A DNA stretch of 64,000 bases from Niabella yanshanensis (GTDB lineage: Bacteria; Bacteroidota; Bacteroidia; Chitinophagales; Chitinophagaceae). The position numbers and the translations under genes are program-made. The DNA lies in contig NZ_CP139960.1 of NCBI RefSeq assembly GCF_034424215.1, forward strand, positions 1,984,001 to 2,048,000, given 5' to 3'. The notes beneath the pieces were generated by a model. That model was given only the letters and a program-made list of their open reading frames with translations, searched no databases and was not told the DNA's origin. This document shows, piece after piece, positions 17,368 through 25,528 of the stretch. The number at the start of each line of letters is the position of its first letter. Within the stretch, counting starts at the first letter, position 1.

Positions 17368-17625
17368 ATGGCCAATCATAAAGCTACAAAAAAAGATGCG
17401 CGTCAGGCAGCTAAACGCCGCGAAAGAAACAGATACTATGGCAAAACTACACGTAATGCTATCAGGGATTTGAAAGCAGCGGAAACTACTGAAGCAGCGT
17501 CTAAATTTTCTTCTGTTGAAAGCATGATTGATAAATTAGCTAAACGTGGCGTTATTCACCGCAATAAGGCAGCTAACTTAAAAAGCAAGCTGGCAAAAAG
17601 GTTGAATGCAGCTAAAGCAGCTTAA
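17368..17625 (+). CDS. rpsT: 30S ribosomal protein S20
   Basis: 85-residue, very Lys/Arg/Ala-rich protein of normal S20 length: MANHKATKKDARQAAKRR at the start, GVIHRNKAANLKSKLAKRL near the end. It binds 16S rRNA in the body of the small subunit. Single-gene unit with its own promoter and terminator. Confidence 0.97.
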   Translation: MANHKATKKDARQAAKRRERNRYYGKTTRNAIRDLKAAETTEAASKFSSVESMIDKLAKRGVIHRNKAANLKSKLAKRLNAAKAA

Positions 17626-17650
17626 TTAATTCAATTCGATATATTTTATG

Positions 17651-17676
17651 AAGGAAGGCTTTCGCCTTCCTTTTTT
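17651..17676 (+). terminator. Rho-independent terminator of rpsT
   Basis: Stem GGAAGGC (17653-17659) / GCCTTCC (17664-17670), TTTC loop, followed by TTTTTT. Confidence 0.9.
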
Positions 17677-17701
17677 AGGTTGTACTTATTGGTGACAGTG
17701 A

Positions 17702-18511
17702 TCAGGAAACTGCATCTATCGCAAGCTTAACACTCCCCTTCTCCAGCAGCAACTGCTTAGCCCTTTCGTAGTCTGTGATGCCGGTGCGGTCCATGATCAT
17801 CCGGGTTCCCCGATCTATTAATTTATCATTAGTTAACTGCATATTAACCATTCGGTTCCCTTCTACCCTACCCATTTGTATCATTACGGTAGTGGAGATC
17901 ATATTCAGGACCAGCTTTTGCGCGGTACCGCTTTTCATACGGGTACTTCCTGTAACAAACTCGGGCCCTACAATTACTTCTACCGGATGATCTGCCACTT
18001 TGCTGATATCTGCATCGGGATTACAGGAAATACTGCCTGTAACAATATTATTAGCCTGGCAATGTCTTAACGCTCCGATCACGTAAGGAGTAGTACCGCT
18101 CGCCGCCACTCCTACTACAACATCCTTCTCGCTTACATTATGTTCTTTTAAATCATTCCAGCCCTGCTCTTCGTCATCTTCTGCATTTTCTACCGGGGTC
18201 GTGATCGCTTTATTACCTCCCGCAATCACACCTATAACCACACCCGGAGGCATCCCATAGGTGGGAGGAATTTCACTGGCATCCAGTATGCCTAATCTTC
18301 CGCTGGTACCGGCTCCAATATAAAATAGTCGTCCACCCGAAAGCATCCGGTCTACGATTGCATCTACCAGCCCTTCTATTTGTGACAACGCTGCTTCTAC
18401 AGCCACAGGCACTGTTTGATCTTCTTTATTAATAGAGCCCAGCAACTCCTTAATGCTCATTTTTTCCAGGTCGTTATACCTGCTGGGCTGCTCCGTTACT
18501 TTTTGATTCAT
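17702..18511 (-). CDS. murQ: N-acetylmuramic acid 6-phosphate etherase
   Basis: Cleaves the lactyl ether of MurNAc-6-P to give GlcNAc-6-P in peptidoglycan recycling; cytoplasmic. Family motifs: KVTEQPSRYNDLEKMS at the N-terminus, YIGAGTSGRLGILDASE (SIS-domain sugar-phosphate loop), VIAGGNKA and GSTRMKSGTAQKLVLNM. The frame opens 24 bases earlier, but starting at MNQKVTEQ (ATG 18509-18511) matches the family. The neighbouring kinase gene, upstream on the same strand, fits a MurNAc/GlcNAc salvage pair. Confidence 0.95.
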   Translation of the reverse strand: MNQKVTEQPSRYNDLEKMSIKELLGSINKEDQTVPVAVEAALSQIEGLVDAIVDRMLSGGRLFYIGAGTSGRLGILDASEIPPTYGMPPGVVIGVIAGGNKAITTPVENAEDDEEQGWNDLKEHNVSEKDVVVGVAASGTTPYVIGALRHCQANNIVTGSISCNPDADISKVADHPVEVIVGPEFVTGSTRMKSGTAQKLVLNMISTTVMIQMGRVEGNRMVNMQLTNDKLIDRGTRMIMDRTGITDYERAKQLLLEKGSVKLAIDAVS

Positions 18512-18560
18512 CCGTAATTTTTTTAGTTGCGGCACAGCCGCGATTATTCTTGTCGGTTAC

Positions 18561-18600
18561 CTGCCTGTCGGCAGACAGGCCCGCCTGACCGGACGGGCAG
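18561..18600. repeat. REP-like palindromic element
   Basis: GCCTGTC (18563-18569) GGCA GACAGGC (18574-18580) is a perfect hairpin, followed by a second GC-rich palindromic stretch ending GGACGGGCAG. Related cores are found at 26834-26866 inside pyrC and, more loosely, at 25447-25470, suggesting a dispersed family. It lies between murQ and the kinase. Confidence 0.6.
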
Positions 18601-18688
18601 AACGCCCTGAATACACATCCTCCCTTGTGTGAAAAATGCTATACGGACGTTTCATATAGATACCAGTTTATTTTTATCTCCTGAGCCT

Positions 18689-19537
18689 TTACGCTTCCTT
18701 ATGATATTCGATCAACCCTTTCATAGGTTTTTGCAGTATTCTTCCCAGTTCAAAATTATAGGTCGCACAAAGGTCTTTAATAACATCTTTAAAACCAAAC
18801 GCTATACCGCCTACAAAATTGATCGGGTACTTCCAGGCTTCATTGTATTTGCCTAAATGTGTAAAGAAAAAATCGTTCAACCCATCTTCAATGATATTTT
18901 CAATCATATAATGCCCGCGGTTATCTGCCAGAAACCGGGCGAATGACGCGAGGTAGCGGTTAGGTAACGGCTTTTTATAGACATTCTCCAGTATTTCAGT
19001 TGCATTGGTCACATACGCCGCATCAAACCGGGCCCGCAGGTCCTCATCAAAAGTATTATACATGTAATACTGTAATACTTTTTTGCCAAGATAGGCCCCG
19101 CTACCTTCATCACCCAGGGCATACCCCAGGCCCGGGTTATTCTTTTTTATTTTCTTTCCGTCGTAAAAACAGCTGCTCGAACCCGTTCCAAGGATACAGG
19201 CAATACCTTTATTATTACCACAAAGCCCGATGGCTGCCCCCTCCACATCATTGGTAACATTAACGGTTGCCCCGGGAAAGGTTTTTTTGATAGCGTTACG
19301 AACCAGCTTGTTATTGGCAGGATTCAGGCAACCTGTTCCATAAAAGTAAACCTTATCTATCTCAGCCTTTTTTAAAGAAGGTATTAATTCGTTACGCAAT
19401 AATTCAGCAATTTGCGCCTCGCCTAAAAAATAAGGGCTGATACCCGCTGTTTCTATCGATTTCACTTTTCCATTTCGCAAAAGACTCCATTCGGTCTTAG
19501 TAGATCCGGCATCAGCAATAAGAATAGATTTTGACAT
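18689..19537 (-). CDS. BadF/BadG-type N-acetylglucosamine (or MurNAc) kinase
   Basis: 282-residue ASKHA-fold sugar kinase: phosphate-1 motif IADAGSTKTEW at the N-terminus, FYGTGC, NDVEGAAIGLCG, ACILGTGSSSCFYDG (phosphate-2) and GDEGSGAYLGK. The start codon is ATG. Next to murQ, it most likely phosphorylates MurNAc and/or GlcNAc recovered from cell wall to feed MurQ; a pure GlcNAc kinase is the alternative. Cytoplasmic. Confidence 0.85.
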   Translation of the reverse strand: MSKSILIADAGSTKTEWSLLRNGKVKSIETAGISPYFLGEAQIAELLRNELIPSLKKAEIDKVYFYGTGCLNPANNKLVRNAIKKTFPGATVNVTNDVEGAAIGLCGNNKGIACILGTGSSSCFYDGKKIKKNNPGLGYALGDEGSGAYLGKKVLQYYMYNTFDEDLRARFDAAYVTNATEILENVYKKPLPNRYLASFARFLADNRGHYMIENIIEDGLNDFFFTHLGKYNEAWKYPINFVGGIAFGFKDVIKDLCATYNFELGRILQKPMKGLIEYHKEA

Positions 19538-19703
19538 TAGCTAACGGTTTAAAAATAATATGCTAATATAGGTATTGATATGGTGTGAACCATGATTTAT
19601 ACCATCTGATTCCGATATCAGGTTTTGACAGGCTATAAAACAATCAATGTTCAACAACGGTTCAGACAATTTTATCTATTTTGCAGGCTTATTTTTAATA
19701 AAG

Positions 19704-21311
19704 ATGAAGAGAAAATTTGTCCAAGGGACTCCTTCGCGAGAGGTTTGGCTCCCGTTGCTGCTTTCCGCTGTAATGATTTTAGGCATGTATATCGGATACA
19801 GGTTTGCAACAGGACAACCCAATAAAAAAATATTCAAAAAGGACAGGGTTACTGCCTTACAGGAAGCCCTGGATATCATCAGAACCCGCTATGTTGATTC
19901 TGTACAGATCGATACCCTGGAGGGAAATGCGATACGGGAAATGATGAGCGAGCTGGATCCCCATTCCGTATACCTGCCACCTGCAGAGCTCAAGGAAGCC
20001 AATGAAGACCTCTCCGGAAACTTTGAAGGTATTGGCGTAGAGTTTAACCAGATCAGGGATACCGTTAACATTACCTATGTTATAGAGGGGGGGCCCAGTG
20101 ATAAAGCAGGTTTGCTGATTGGCGACCAGATCATTAAAGTAGACAGCAATAACCTTACGGGCAAATCGATCAATAGTTTTAAAATACGGAACCTGATACG
20201 TGGCGAAAGAGGTTCACCTGCTAAACTGGAAATCATGCGTAGCGGAAAGGTATTGCCTATAACTGTAATCAGGGGCAATATTCCTACACCTTCTATTTCA
20301 GCTGCCTATATGATGGATAAAACCACTGCATTTATCAAGCTCGACAGATTCACCAACACCACGTACCGCGAATTTATGGAGGCGGCTGAAGGGCTGAAAA
20401 AGCAGGGTATGACCCAACTGATATTTGACCTGAGAAGCAATGGCGGCGGCTATATGGATCAGGCGATACAGATTGCAGATGAATTTTTAAGCGGCGATAA
20501 GCTGATTGTATACACCCAGGGCGTTAACAGTCCTAAAACAGAATACCGCTGCAAAAGACCTGGCATATTCGAAAACGGGAAGCTGGCCGTTTTGGTGGAT
20601 GAATTAAGCGCCAGCGCGAGTGAAATTTTGGCCGGGGCGTTGCAGGATTGGGATCGCGCTACTATTATAGGCCGGAGAACTTTTGGGAAAGGCCTGGTGC
20701 AGGAACCGTTCCTGTTAAGCGACGGGTCGGCCATGCGCCTTACGATCGCGAGATACTATACACCTATTGGCAGAAGCATTCAGAAACCTTATACCGGCGG
20801 CAAAAAAGTGTATATGGATGAGGTTTGGGAACGTTATGCTACCGGACAATTGTATTATGCAGATAGTAATAAAGTAAGCAATGGCAAGGTTTACAAAACT
20901 CATGGAGGCAGAACTGTATATGGCGGCGGCGGTATTATGCCTGATGTTTTTGTAGGCCTTGATACCTCCAATTATTCACGTGAAATCAACATGTTGTTTT
21001 TAAACGGTTCCTTTAACGACTTCGTATTTCATTATTACCTGGACAATAAAAAGATCCTGGATCCTTATCCAAACCCGCAGGTGTATACACAACAATTTGA
21101 CCCTGCCCAAAGCATGTGGATACAGTTTACCAACTGGGTAAAAAAAGATACGATAAATCTATCGGGTGTTCCGGCCTTTGAAAAAGCAAAAGTTGAGCAA
21201 AGGATGGAAGCGCAATTGGCCCGTTTCAAATGGCGGGATTCGGGCTTTTACCAGGTAATGAATACCAAGGACACCCTGGTACTTACCGCGCTTAAAGAAC
21301 TGGCAAAATAA
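19704..21311 (+). CDS. S41-family C-terminal processing protease (CtpA-like)
   Basis: Periplasmic, membrane-anchored serine protease. The chosen ATG (MKRKFVQGTPSREVWLPLLL) lies 19 codons into the open frame and puts the anchor (LLLSAVMILGMYIGYRF) near the N-terminus. Then comes an N-terminal helix domain (ALDIIRTRYVD, MMSELDPHSVYLP), a PDZ domain (GIGVEFNQIRDTVNITYVI) and the protease core with the Ser/Lys dyad in LSASASEILAGAL and TFGKGLVQE. The C-terminal extension of about 140 residues is common in Bacteroidota. Confidence 0.92.
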   Translation: MKRKFVQGTPSREVWLPLLLSAVMILGMYIGYRFATGQPNKKIFKKDRVTALQEALDIIRTRYVDSVQIDTLEGNAIREMMSELDPHSVYLPPAELKEANEDLSGNFEGIGVEFNQIRDTVNITYVIEGGPSDKAGLLIGDQIIKVDSNNLTGKSINSFKIRNLIRGERGSPAKLEIMRSGKVLPITVIRGNIPTPSISAAYMMDKTTAFIKLDRFTNTTYREFMEAAEGLKKQGMTQLIFDLRSNGGGYMDQAIQIADEFLSGDKLIVYTQGVNSPKTEYRCKRPGIFENGKLAVLVDELSASASEILAGALQDWDRATIIGRRTFGKGLVQEPFLLSDGSAMRLTIARYYTPIGRSIQKPYTGGKKVYMDEVWERYATGQLYYADSNKVSNGKVYKTHGGRTVYGGGGIMPDVFVGLDTSNYSREINMLFLNGSFNDFVFHYYLDNKKILDPYPNPQVYTQQFDPAQSMWIQFTNWVKKDTINLSGVPAFEKAKVEQRMEAQLARFKWRDSGFYQVMNTKDTLVLTALKELAK

Positions 21312-21366
21312 TGGGCAGTATTCAGCATCAAACACAATTAATGATCTAATTTACCTTAAAAATATC

Positions 21367-21504
21367 AACCACATAGAAACGTAGTTTACGAAAATAGAAA
21401 GAAAACCGAGAGGCAGATAAAGTCAATGGTATAAGCACTATGTTCAACCGCCAAGGCGGTTCTATAAATACTTAATCCGGGTATAAACTATAGGCCTATG
21501 TGTT
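21367..21504. repeat. Possible MITE-like dispersed element
   Basis: 138-base non-coding stretch bounded by AACCACATAG (21367-21376) and CTATGTGTT (21496-21504), which are near inverted copies. Inside is a hairpin AACCGCC/GGCGGTT near 21446-21461 and the palindrome ATAGGCCTAT (21490-21499). No ORF. Only one copy is visible in this window, so the repeat nature is a guess. Confidence 0.3.
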
Positions 21505-21549
21505 TAAAAATCGTCGGGTTATTTAGCGGAATCGCTTAATTTGAAAAAT

Positions 21550-22911
21550 ATGGACATCAAAAATAATATCCTGGAAACCATCGGCAATACGCCTTTGATA
21601 CGATTAAACAAAGTTACTCAAAACCTGCCTTGCACGGTATTGGCTAAAGTAGACTACTTTAATCCGGGGAACAGTATTAAAGACCGGATGGCTTTAAAAA
21701 TGGTTGAAGTGGCAGAGCAGGAAGGAAAGCTCAAACCCGGCGGAACCATTATCGAGGGCACCAGCGGCAATACCGGGATGGGCCTGGCACTGGCAGCTAT
21801 CGTGAAGGGTTATAAGTGCATTTTTGTTACTACAGATAAACAATCGAAGGAGAAAGCAGATGTTTTAAAAGCAATGGGTGCAGAGGTAATCGTATGCCCG
21901 AATAATGTGGAGCCCGATGACCCGCAAAGCTATTACAGCGTAGCAGCGAGACTGGCAAAGGAAGTGCCGAACTCCTGCCACATGAATCAATATGATAACC
22001 TGGCTAACAGGCAGGCCCATTATGAAACAACAGGCCCTGAAATATGGAAGCAAACCGAGGGTAAGATCACGCACCTGGTATGTACTGCCGGTACCGGGGG
22101 AACCATTACAGGCGTAGCGATGTACCTTAAAGAGAAAAATCCAAATATTAAAATATGGGCGGTAGATGCTTATGGCTCTTTACTGACTAAATATTTCCGT
22201 ACCGGCGAACTGGACGAGAAAGAAGTTTATCCTTATTTCAGCGAAGGCTTTGGTGAAGATTTTCTGCCAAAGAACTACGACATGCGTGTGATTGATGAAT
22301 TTACCCAGGTGAGTGATAAAGATGGCGCAGTGATGGCCCGAAGACTGGCGAAGGAAGAAGGCTTGTTTTGCGGATATAGTGCAGGAAGCTGCCTGAAAGG
22401 ACTAATGCAGCTAAAAGATACTTTAACCAAAGACGACCTGGTGGTTTGTATTTTGCATGACCATGGCAGCCGTTACGTGGCTAAGATTTATAACGATCAG
22501 TGGATGATGGAACGGGGGTTTCTTGATGTAAAGACATTTAAGGATATTATCAGCGGCAGGCCCGGAAAGCAAAAACTGCTCACAATCACTTCTGACAAGG
22601 CGGTGGCCGATGCAGTTGAGTTGATGAAGCAATACGATATTGAGCATATTCCCGTGACCAGGGAGGGCGAGATCATTGGATCTATTACGGAGGGTGGGCT
22701 ATTTCAAAAAGTATTTAGTAACCCTGATATTAAAAATCAAAAGATCGAAACTGTCATAGAGCCGGCTTTTCCTTTGGTTGATTTCAACATTGCTGTTGAT
22801 AAACTAAAAACGCTGATCACTAAAGAGAATGGTGCTGTAATGAGCAAAGACGATGCGGGTATTTACCACATTGTAACCAAGTATGATGTGATTCAGGCAT
22901 TGGGAGTGTAA
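21550..22911 (+). CDS. Cystathionine beta-synthase (PLP domain plus CBS pair)
   Basis: 453 residues from the ATG at 21550 (the frame extends to a TTG at 21541). Fold-type II PLP enzyme: NPGNSIKDRMAL with the PLP-binding Lys44, EGTSGNTGMGLAL, TAGTGGTITGV (phosphate loop) and CGYSAGSCL. A C-terminal pair of CBS domains (about 335-453, DIEHIPVTREGEIIGSITEG) may bind a nucleotide or SAM. It joins serine and homocysteine in transsulfuration. Cysteine synthase is the alternative, but the CBS tail favours CBS. No gamma-lyase gene is adjacent. Confidence 0.9.
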   Translation: MDIKNNILETIGNTPLIRLNKVTQNLPCTVLAKVDYFNPGNSIKDRMALKMVEVAEQEGKLKPGGTIIEGTSGNTGMGLALAAIVKGYKCIFVTTDKQSKEKADVLKAMGAEVIVCPNNVEPDDPQSYYSVAARLAKEVPNSCHMNQYDNLANRQAHYETTGPEIWKQTEGKITHLVCTAGTGGTITGVAMYLKEKNPNIKIWAVDAYGSLLTKYFRTGELDEKEVYPYFSEGFGEDFLPKNYDMRVIDEFTQVSDKDGAVMARRLAKEEGLFCGYSAGSCLKGLMQLKDTLTKDDLVVCILHDHGSRYVAKIYNDQWMMERGFLDVKTFKDIISGRPGKQKLLTITSDKAVADAVELMKQYDIEHIPVTREGEIIGSITEGGLFQKVFSNPDIKNQKIETVIEPAFPLVDFNIAVDKLKTLITKENGAVMSKDDAGIYHIVTKYDVIQALGV

Positions 22912-22935
22912 GAAAACGCAAACAGGCTGGTATCA

Positions 22936-23508
22936 TTACAACTTCTTAACTACGACCTTTTTCCTATACGCTTCCAATGCATCCAGCTGTGCGGCAATGG
23001 CTTCATCCCAGTCTTCCTGGGCTGCAAAATCTTCACCGTGCCGGGTTTCCTGGTCGTATAGTCGCTGATAGGCTTCTGCCGCTTTAAATTTCGCCTGCAC
23101 AAAGTCAGCTATTTCTTTCCTGTAATTGGCCGACAGCTTTAAGACCTGGAGTTCACGCACGGCCTGCCGGGCGAATATCTCAGAGATATCGAAATGCTTC
23201 TGTTCGTGCATCAACAAACGCTGCTTCACCGAGGCATTATAATCCAATACCCGTTCTTTAATAAAAGTATTTTGTTTGTGTACCGTTGCTTCTACCGTGA
23301 TCCGGATGCTAACCGGTCTACCGTTTACTTTGTCGGTAGTCAAATAATAAGTAATGCCGGTACGTGTTAATGCAGACACCTTATCCTCTACCGTATCCAG
23401 GCTATCGTTTACCACTTTAAAATCCTGTAATTGCAGCCTTCTTCCTTCCGTCCAGAAAATAACACTGGTGCTATTACCTGTTTGAGCAGCGGCTGTGAAA
23501 CAAACCAA
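22936..23508 (-). CDS. DUF922 secreted putative metalloprotease-like protein, start disrupted
   Basis: About 190 residues with LLMHEQKHFDISEIFARQ, an HExxH-like zinc-site motif of DUF922 proteins. The listed start is a TTG that gives only half a signal peptide (MVCFTAAAQ). Upstream in frame the sequence encodes a full signal peptide (FFIRVSFLHILIVLQLVC...AAAQ) preceded by ATG ATC AAA TAG: an ATG at 23563-23565 followed by an amber codon at 23554-23556. Either translation starts at a non-ATG codon or the gene carries a nonsense mutation. It follows the RemB-like gene on the same strand. Function unknown. Confidence 0.7.
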   Translation of the reverse strand: MVCFTAAAQTGNSTSVIFWTEGRRLQLQDFKVVNDSLDTVEDKVSALTRTGITYYLTTDKVNGRPVSIRITVEATVHKQNTFIKERVLDYNASVKQRLLMHEQKHFDISEIFARQAVRELQVLKLSANYRKEIADFVQAKFKAAEAYQRLYDQETRHGEDFAAQEDWDEAIAAQLDALEAYRKKVVVKKL

Positions 23509-23644
23509 CTGCAGAACGATCAGGATATGTAGAAAAGATACTCTAATAAAAAACTATTTGATCATAAAATAACCGGCCCGGATATAGCATATATCCTCAC
23601 TACTATAGAGACGTATTGTCTAAAATAAGGTTTTTAAAACCCTG

Positions 23645-25345
23645 TTAAAAATAGAAGTCCCTACGGCCAATATTCCAACGGAGTCCTACATTAAACACCG
23701 TGCTGTTTTTGGTAGCTACCGCGGGTGGTGTGTCATATCGTTGCTTACGAATCATACCCATAAGTTCTAAAAACAGGTTTTCTTTCAGCTCATAAGACAA
23801 GAGCAGACTTACCATTGCAGCATTCGTTTTCCAGCCACTGCCTATTTCATGTCCATAGTCCCCACCCGTTCTGGTTGTGCTGGGTAAAAATATATTACTG
23901 CCGTAATTAACCGTTCTATTACTATCCAGCCCCTGCATATAATACATGGCTCGGCCTTCTATCATCCATTTGGGAGCCGGTCTGTAACGCGCCACGCCTA
24001 TCCATTCGTTAAAATTAGCCATTAAAGGATGCGCCAAAGGCTGATTATAGTGAGTATAATTGGCCACAGAATCATAGTGTGAATAGGTGTATGGTCTTAC
24101 ACGATTCAACTCTAACTGCAGATCCAGGTTTTTAACGGTAAAGGCATCAATGTATTTGGCTCCTACCTGGTAACCAAACTTATTGGCCCACCAGTTATTG
24201 CCCCCGGTTAACTCAGATATCTTAAATTCATCAAACAAGAGTTGCCCGTAAACCTGCGCTGTTTTTGCAATGTTTGCTTTAAAATCCATCCCTACCACCG
24301 CATTATCAGGACTCCCCTGGTCACGCTCTACCGACCTGTAAAAAATAACCGGCACCAGGTAACCTAATTCAAAACGATTGGTTCTGCCAAATATAATACC
24401 CTCAAACACCCCTACGTTCAACCATTTGGTAAGGTTGATATCCAGGTGGTGCATAGCCGCATATTTTTTACCCAATAAATTATCGCCGGGATTGCTTTGA
24501 TAAGCATTCGTTAGCTCCATAAAAAGATTCTGGTAATTGAATTTCCAGATCCGTGTATTTAATCTTAAAAACAAATTGTTATTTCCAAAATCGCTTAAAA
24601 ACAAACTACGCTGGCCGTTACCAATAAAATTTTTGTCGTAACCAAAAGTTACATCTACATACTTTGTAGCTCCAAATGTTATATACCCACGTGCGTCAAA
24701 AAAATCCCTCCCACCTTCTTTTTTAAACCGGTGATTAAACCCGGCACCAGGCACTGCTGTACGTTCATTCATCCAATCCTGCACATAAGTTGGATAGCGC
24801 TCCTGGTTATCGGTCAATGTTGTGTAAAAACCTATTTTTTGGGCAATGCGGCCACGTATAGCAATTCCTCTTGTATTATAAAAAAGGCTCTGATCATTGT
24901 CACTTTCTTTCATGTAGCCAATATTTAATACCGGGTTAACAGTAAGGTCGAAGTCCTTGCTATGTGTTTCATACAAACCTGCAGGATACTGATAAAATGT
25001 ATTTCCTACCAGCTTTTTACTCATGTACGCTTCCCGTTCTTCTTCGGGCAACCATTCTATATTGTTGGCCAATGCACTTCTTAAGTAATACTTATCTACA
25101 TTAGTCAGTTTTGCATCGAGTGCCGAATCCACATTCAGGTAATTTTTTATAGCGGGTATATAAAACTCCCTGCTGTAAGGCTTCGTCTTACTTAAATTCA
25201 GCATCGGATCTCTCTGAGCTTTGATTTCCAGGCGATCGAGTAAAATCTCCTGCTTATCGCCCCTGGGCAAATAAGTAGATTGAGATGCAGCAAGAATTGG
25301 TAATAAAACAACTGCTAGCAAAGGCAGGTATTTCTTAAATTGCAT
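23645..25345 (-). CDS. Outer-membrane beta-barrel protein (Wzi/RemB-like)
   Basis: 566 residues with a signal peptide ending ILAASQ, then a mixed N-terminal domain and repeated amphipathic strands with aromatic belts (GYITFGATKYVDVTFGYDKNFIG, LFLRLNTRIWKFNYQNLFMEL), ending in aromatic residues (RRDFYF), the outer-membrane insertion signature. Overall look matches capsule-assembly Wzi proteins and the Flavobacterium gliding protein RemB. The family link is from memory of sequence style and is moderate; a role in surface polysaccharide or adhesion is inference. Confidence 0.65.
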   Translation of the reverse strand: MQFKKYLPLLAVVLLPILAASQSTYLPRGDKQEILLDRLEIKAQRDPMLNLSKTKPYSREFYIPAIKNYLNVDSALDAKLTNVDKYYLRSALANNIEWLPEEEREAYMSKKLVGNTFYQYPAGLYETHSKDFDLTVNPVLNIGYMKESDNDQSLFYNTRGIAIRGRIAQKIGFYTTLTDNQERYPTYVQDWMNERTAVPGAGFNHRFKKEGGRDFFDARGYITFGATKYVDVTFGYDKNFIGNGQRSLFLSDFGNNNLFLRLNTRIWKFNYQNLFMELTNAYQSNPGDNLLGKKYAAMHHLDINLTKWLNVGVFEGIIFGRTNRFELGYLVPVIFYRSVERDQGSPDNAVVGMDFKANIAKTAQVYGQLLFDEFKISELTGGNNWWANKFGYQVGAKYIDAFTVKNLDLQLELNRVRPYTYSHYDSVANYTHYNQPLAHPLMANFNEWIGVARYRPAPKWMIEGRAMYYMQGLDSNRTVNYGSNIFLPSTTRTGGDYGHEIGSGWKTNAAMVSLLLSYELKENLFLELMGMIRKQRYDTPPAVATKNSTVFNVGLRWNIGRRDFYF

Positions 25346-25403
25346 AGTTTATTGATAAGGTTAATTAAAGTATTTCTATTGATGATCCCTGTAGTACCTA
25401 TAG

Positions 25404-25494
25404 TATTGGTTTGTAGCATATCCGACATTACTTCAAACCAATATCATTATCCGACCTGTCGGGCGGATAATATCAACCGTTTATGATAAAACGG
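25404..25494 (+). promoter_or_regulatory. Three successive hairpins upstream of pyrC
   Basis: Perfect 10-base stem TATTGGTTTG/CAAACCAATA (25404-25443, 20-base loop), then TTATCCG/CGGATAA (25447-25470) and CCGTTT/AAACGG (25477-25494). They lie between the barrel gene and pyrC and could form a structured 5' leader of pyrC. No known riboswitch is recognised. Confidence 0.45.
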
Positions 25495-25528
25495 CAATCA
25501 GCAAAACAAGGGGCCAAAAACAAAAACC

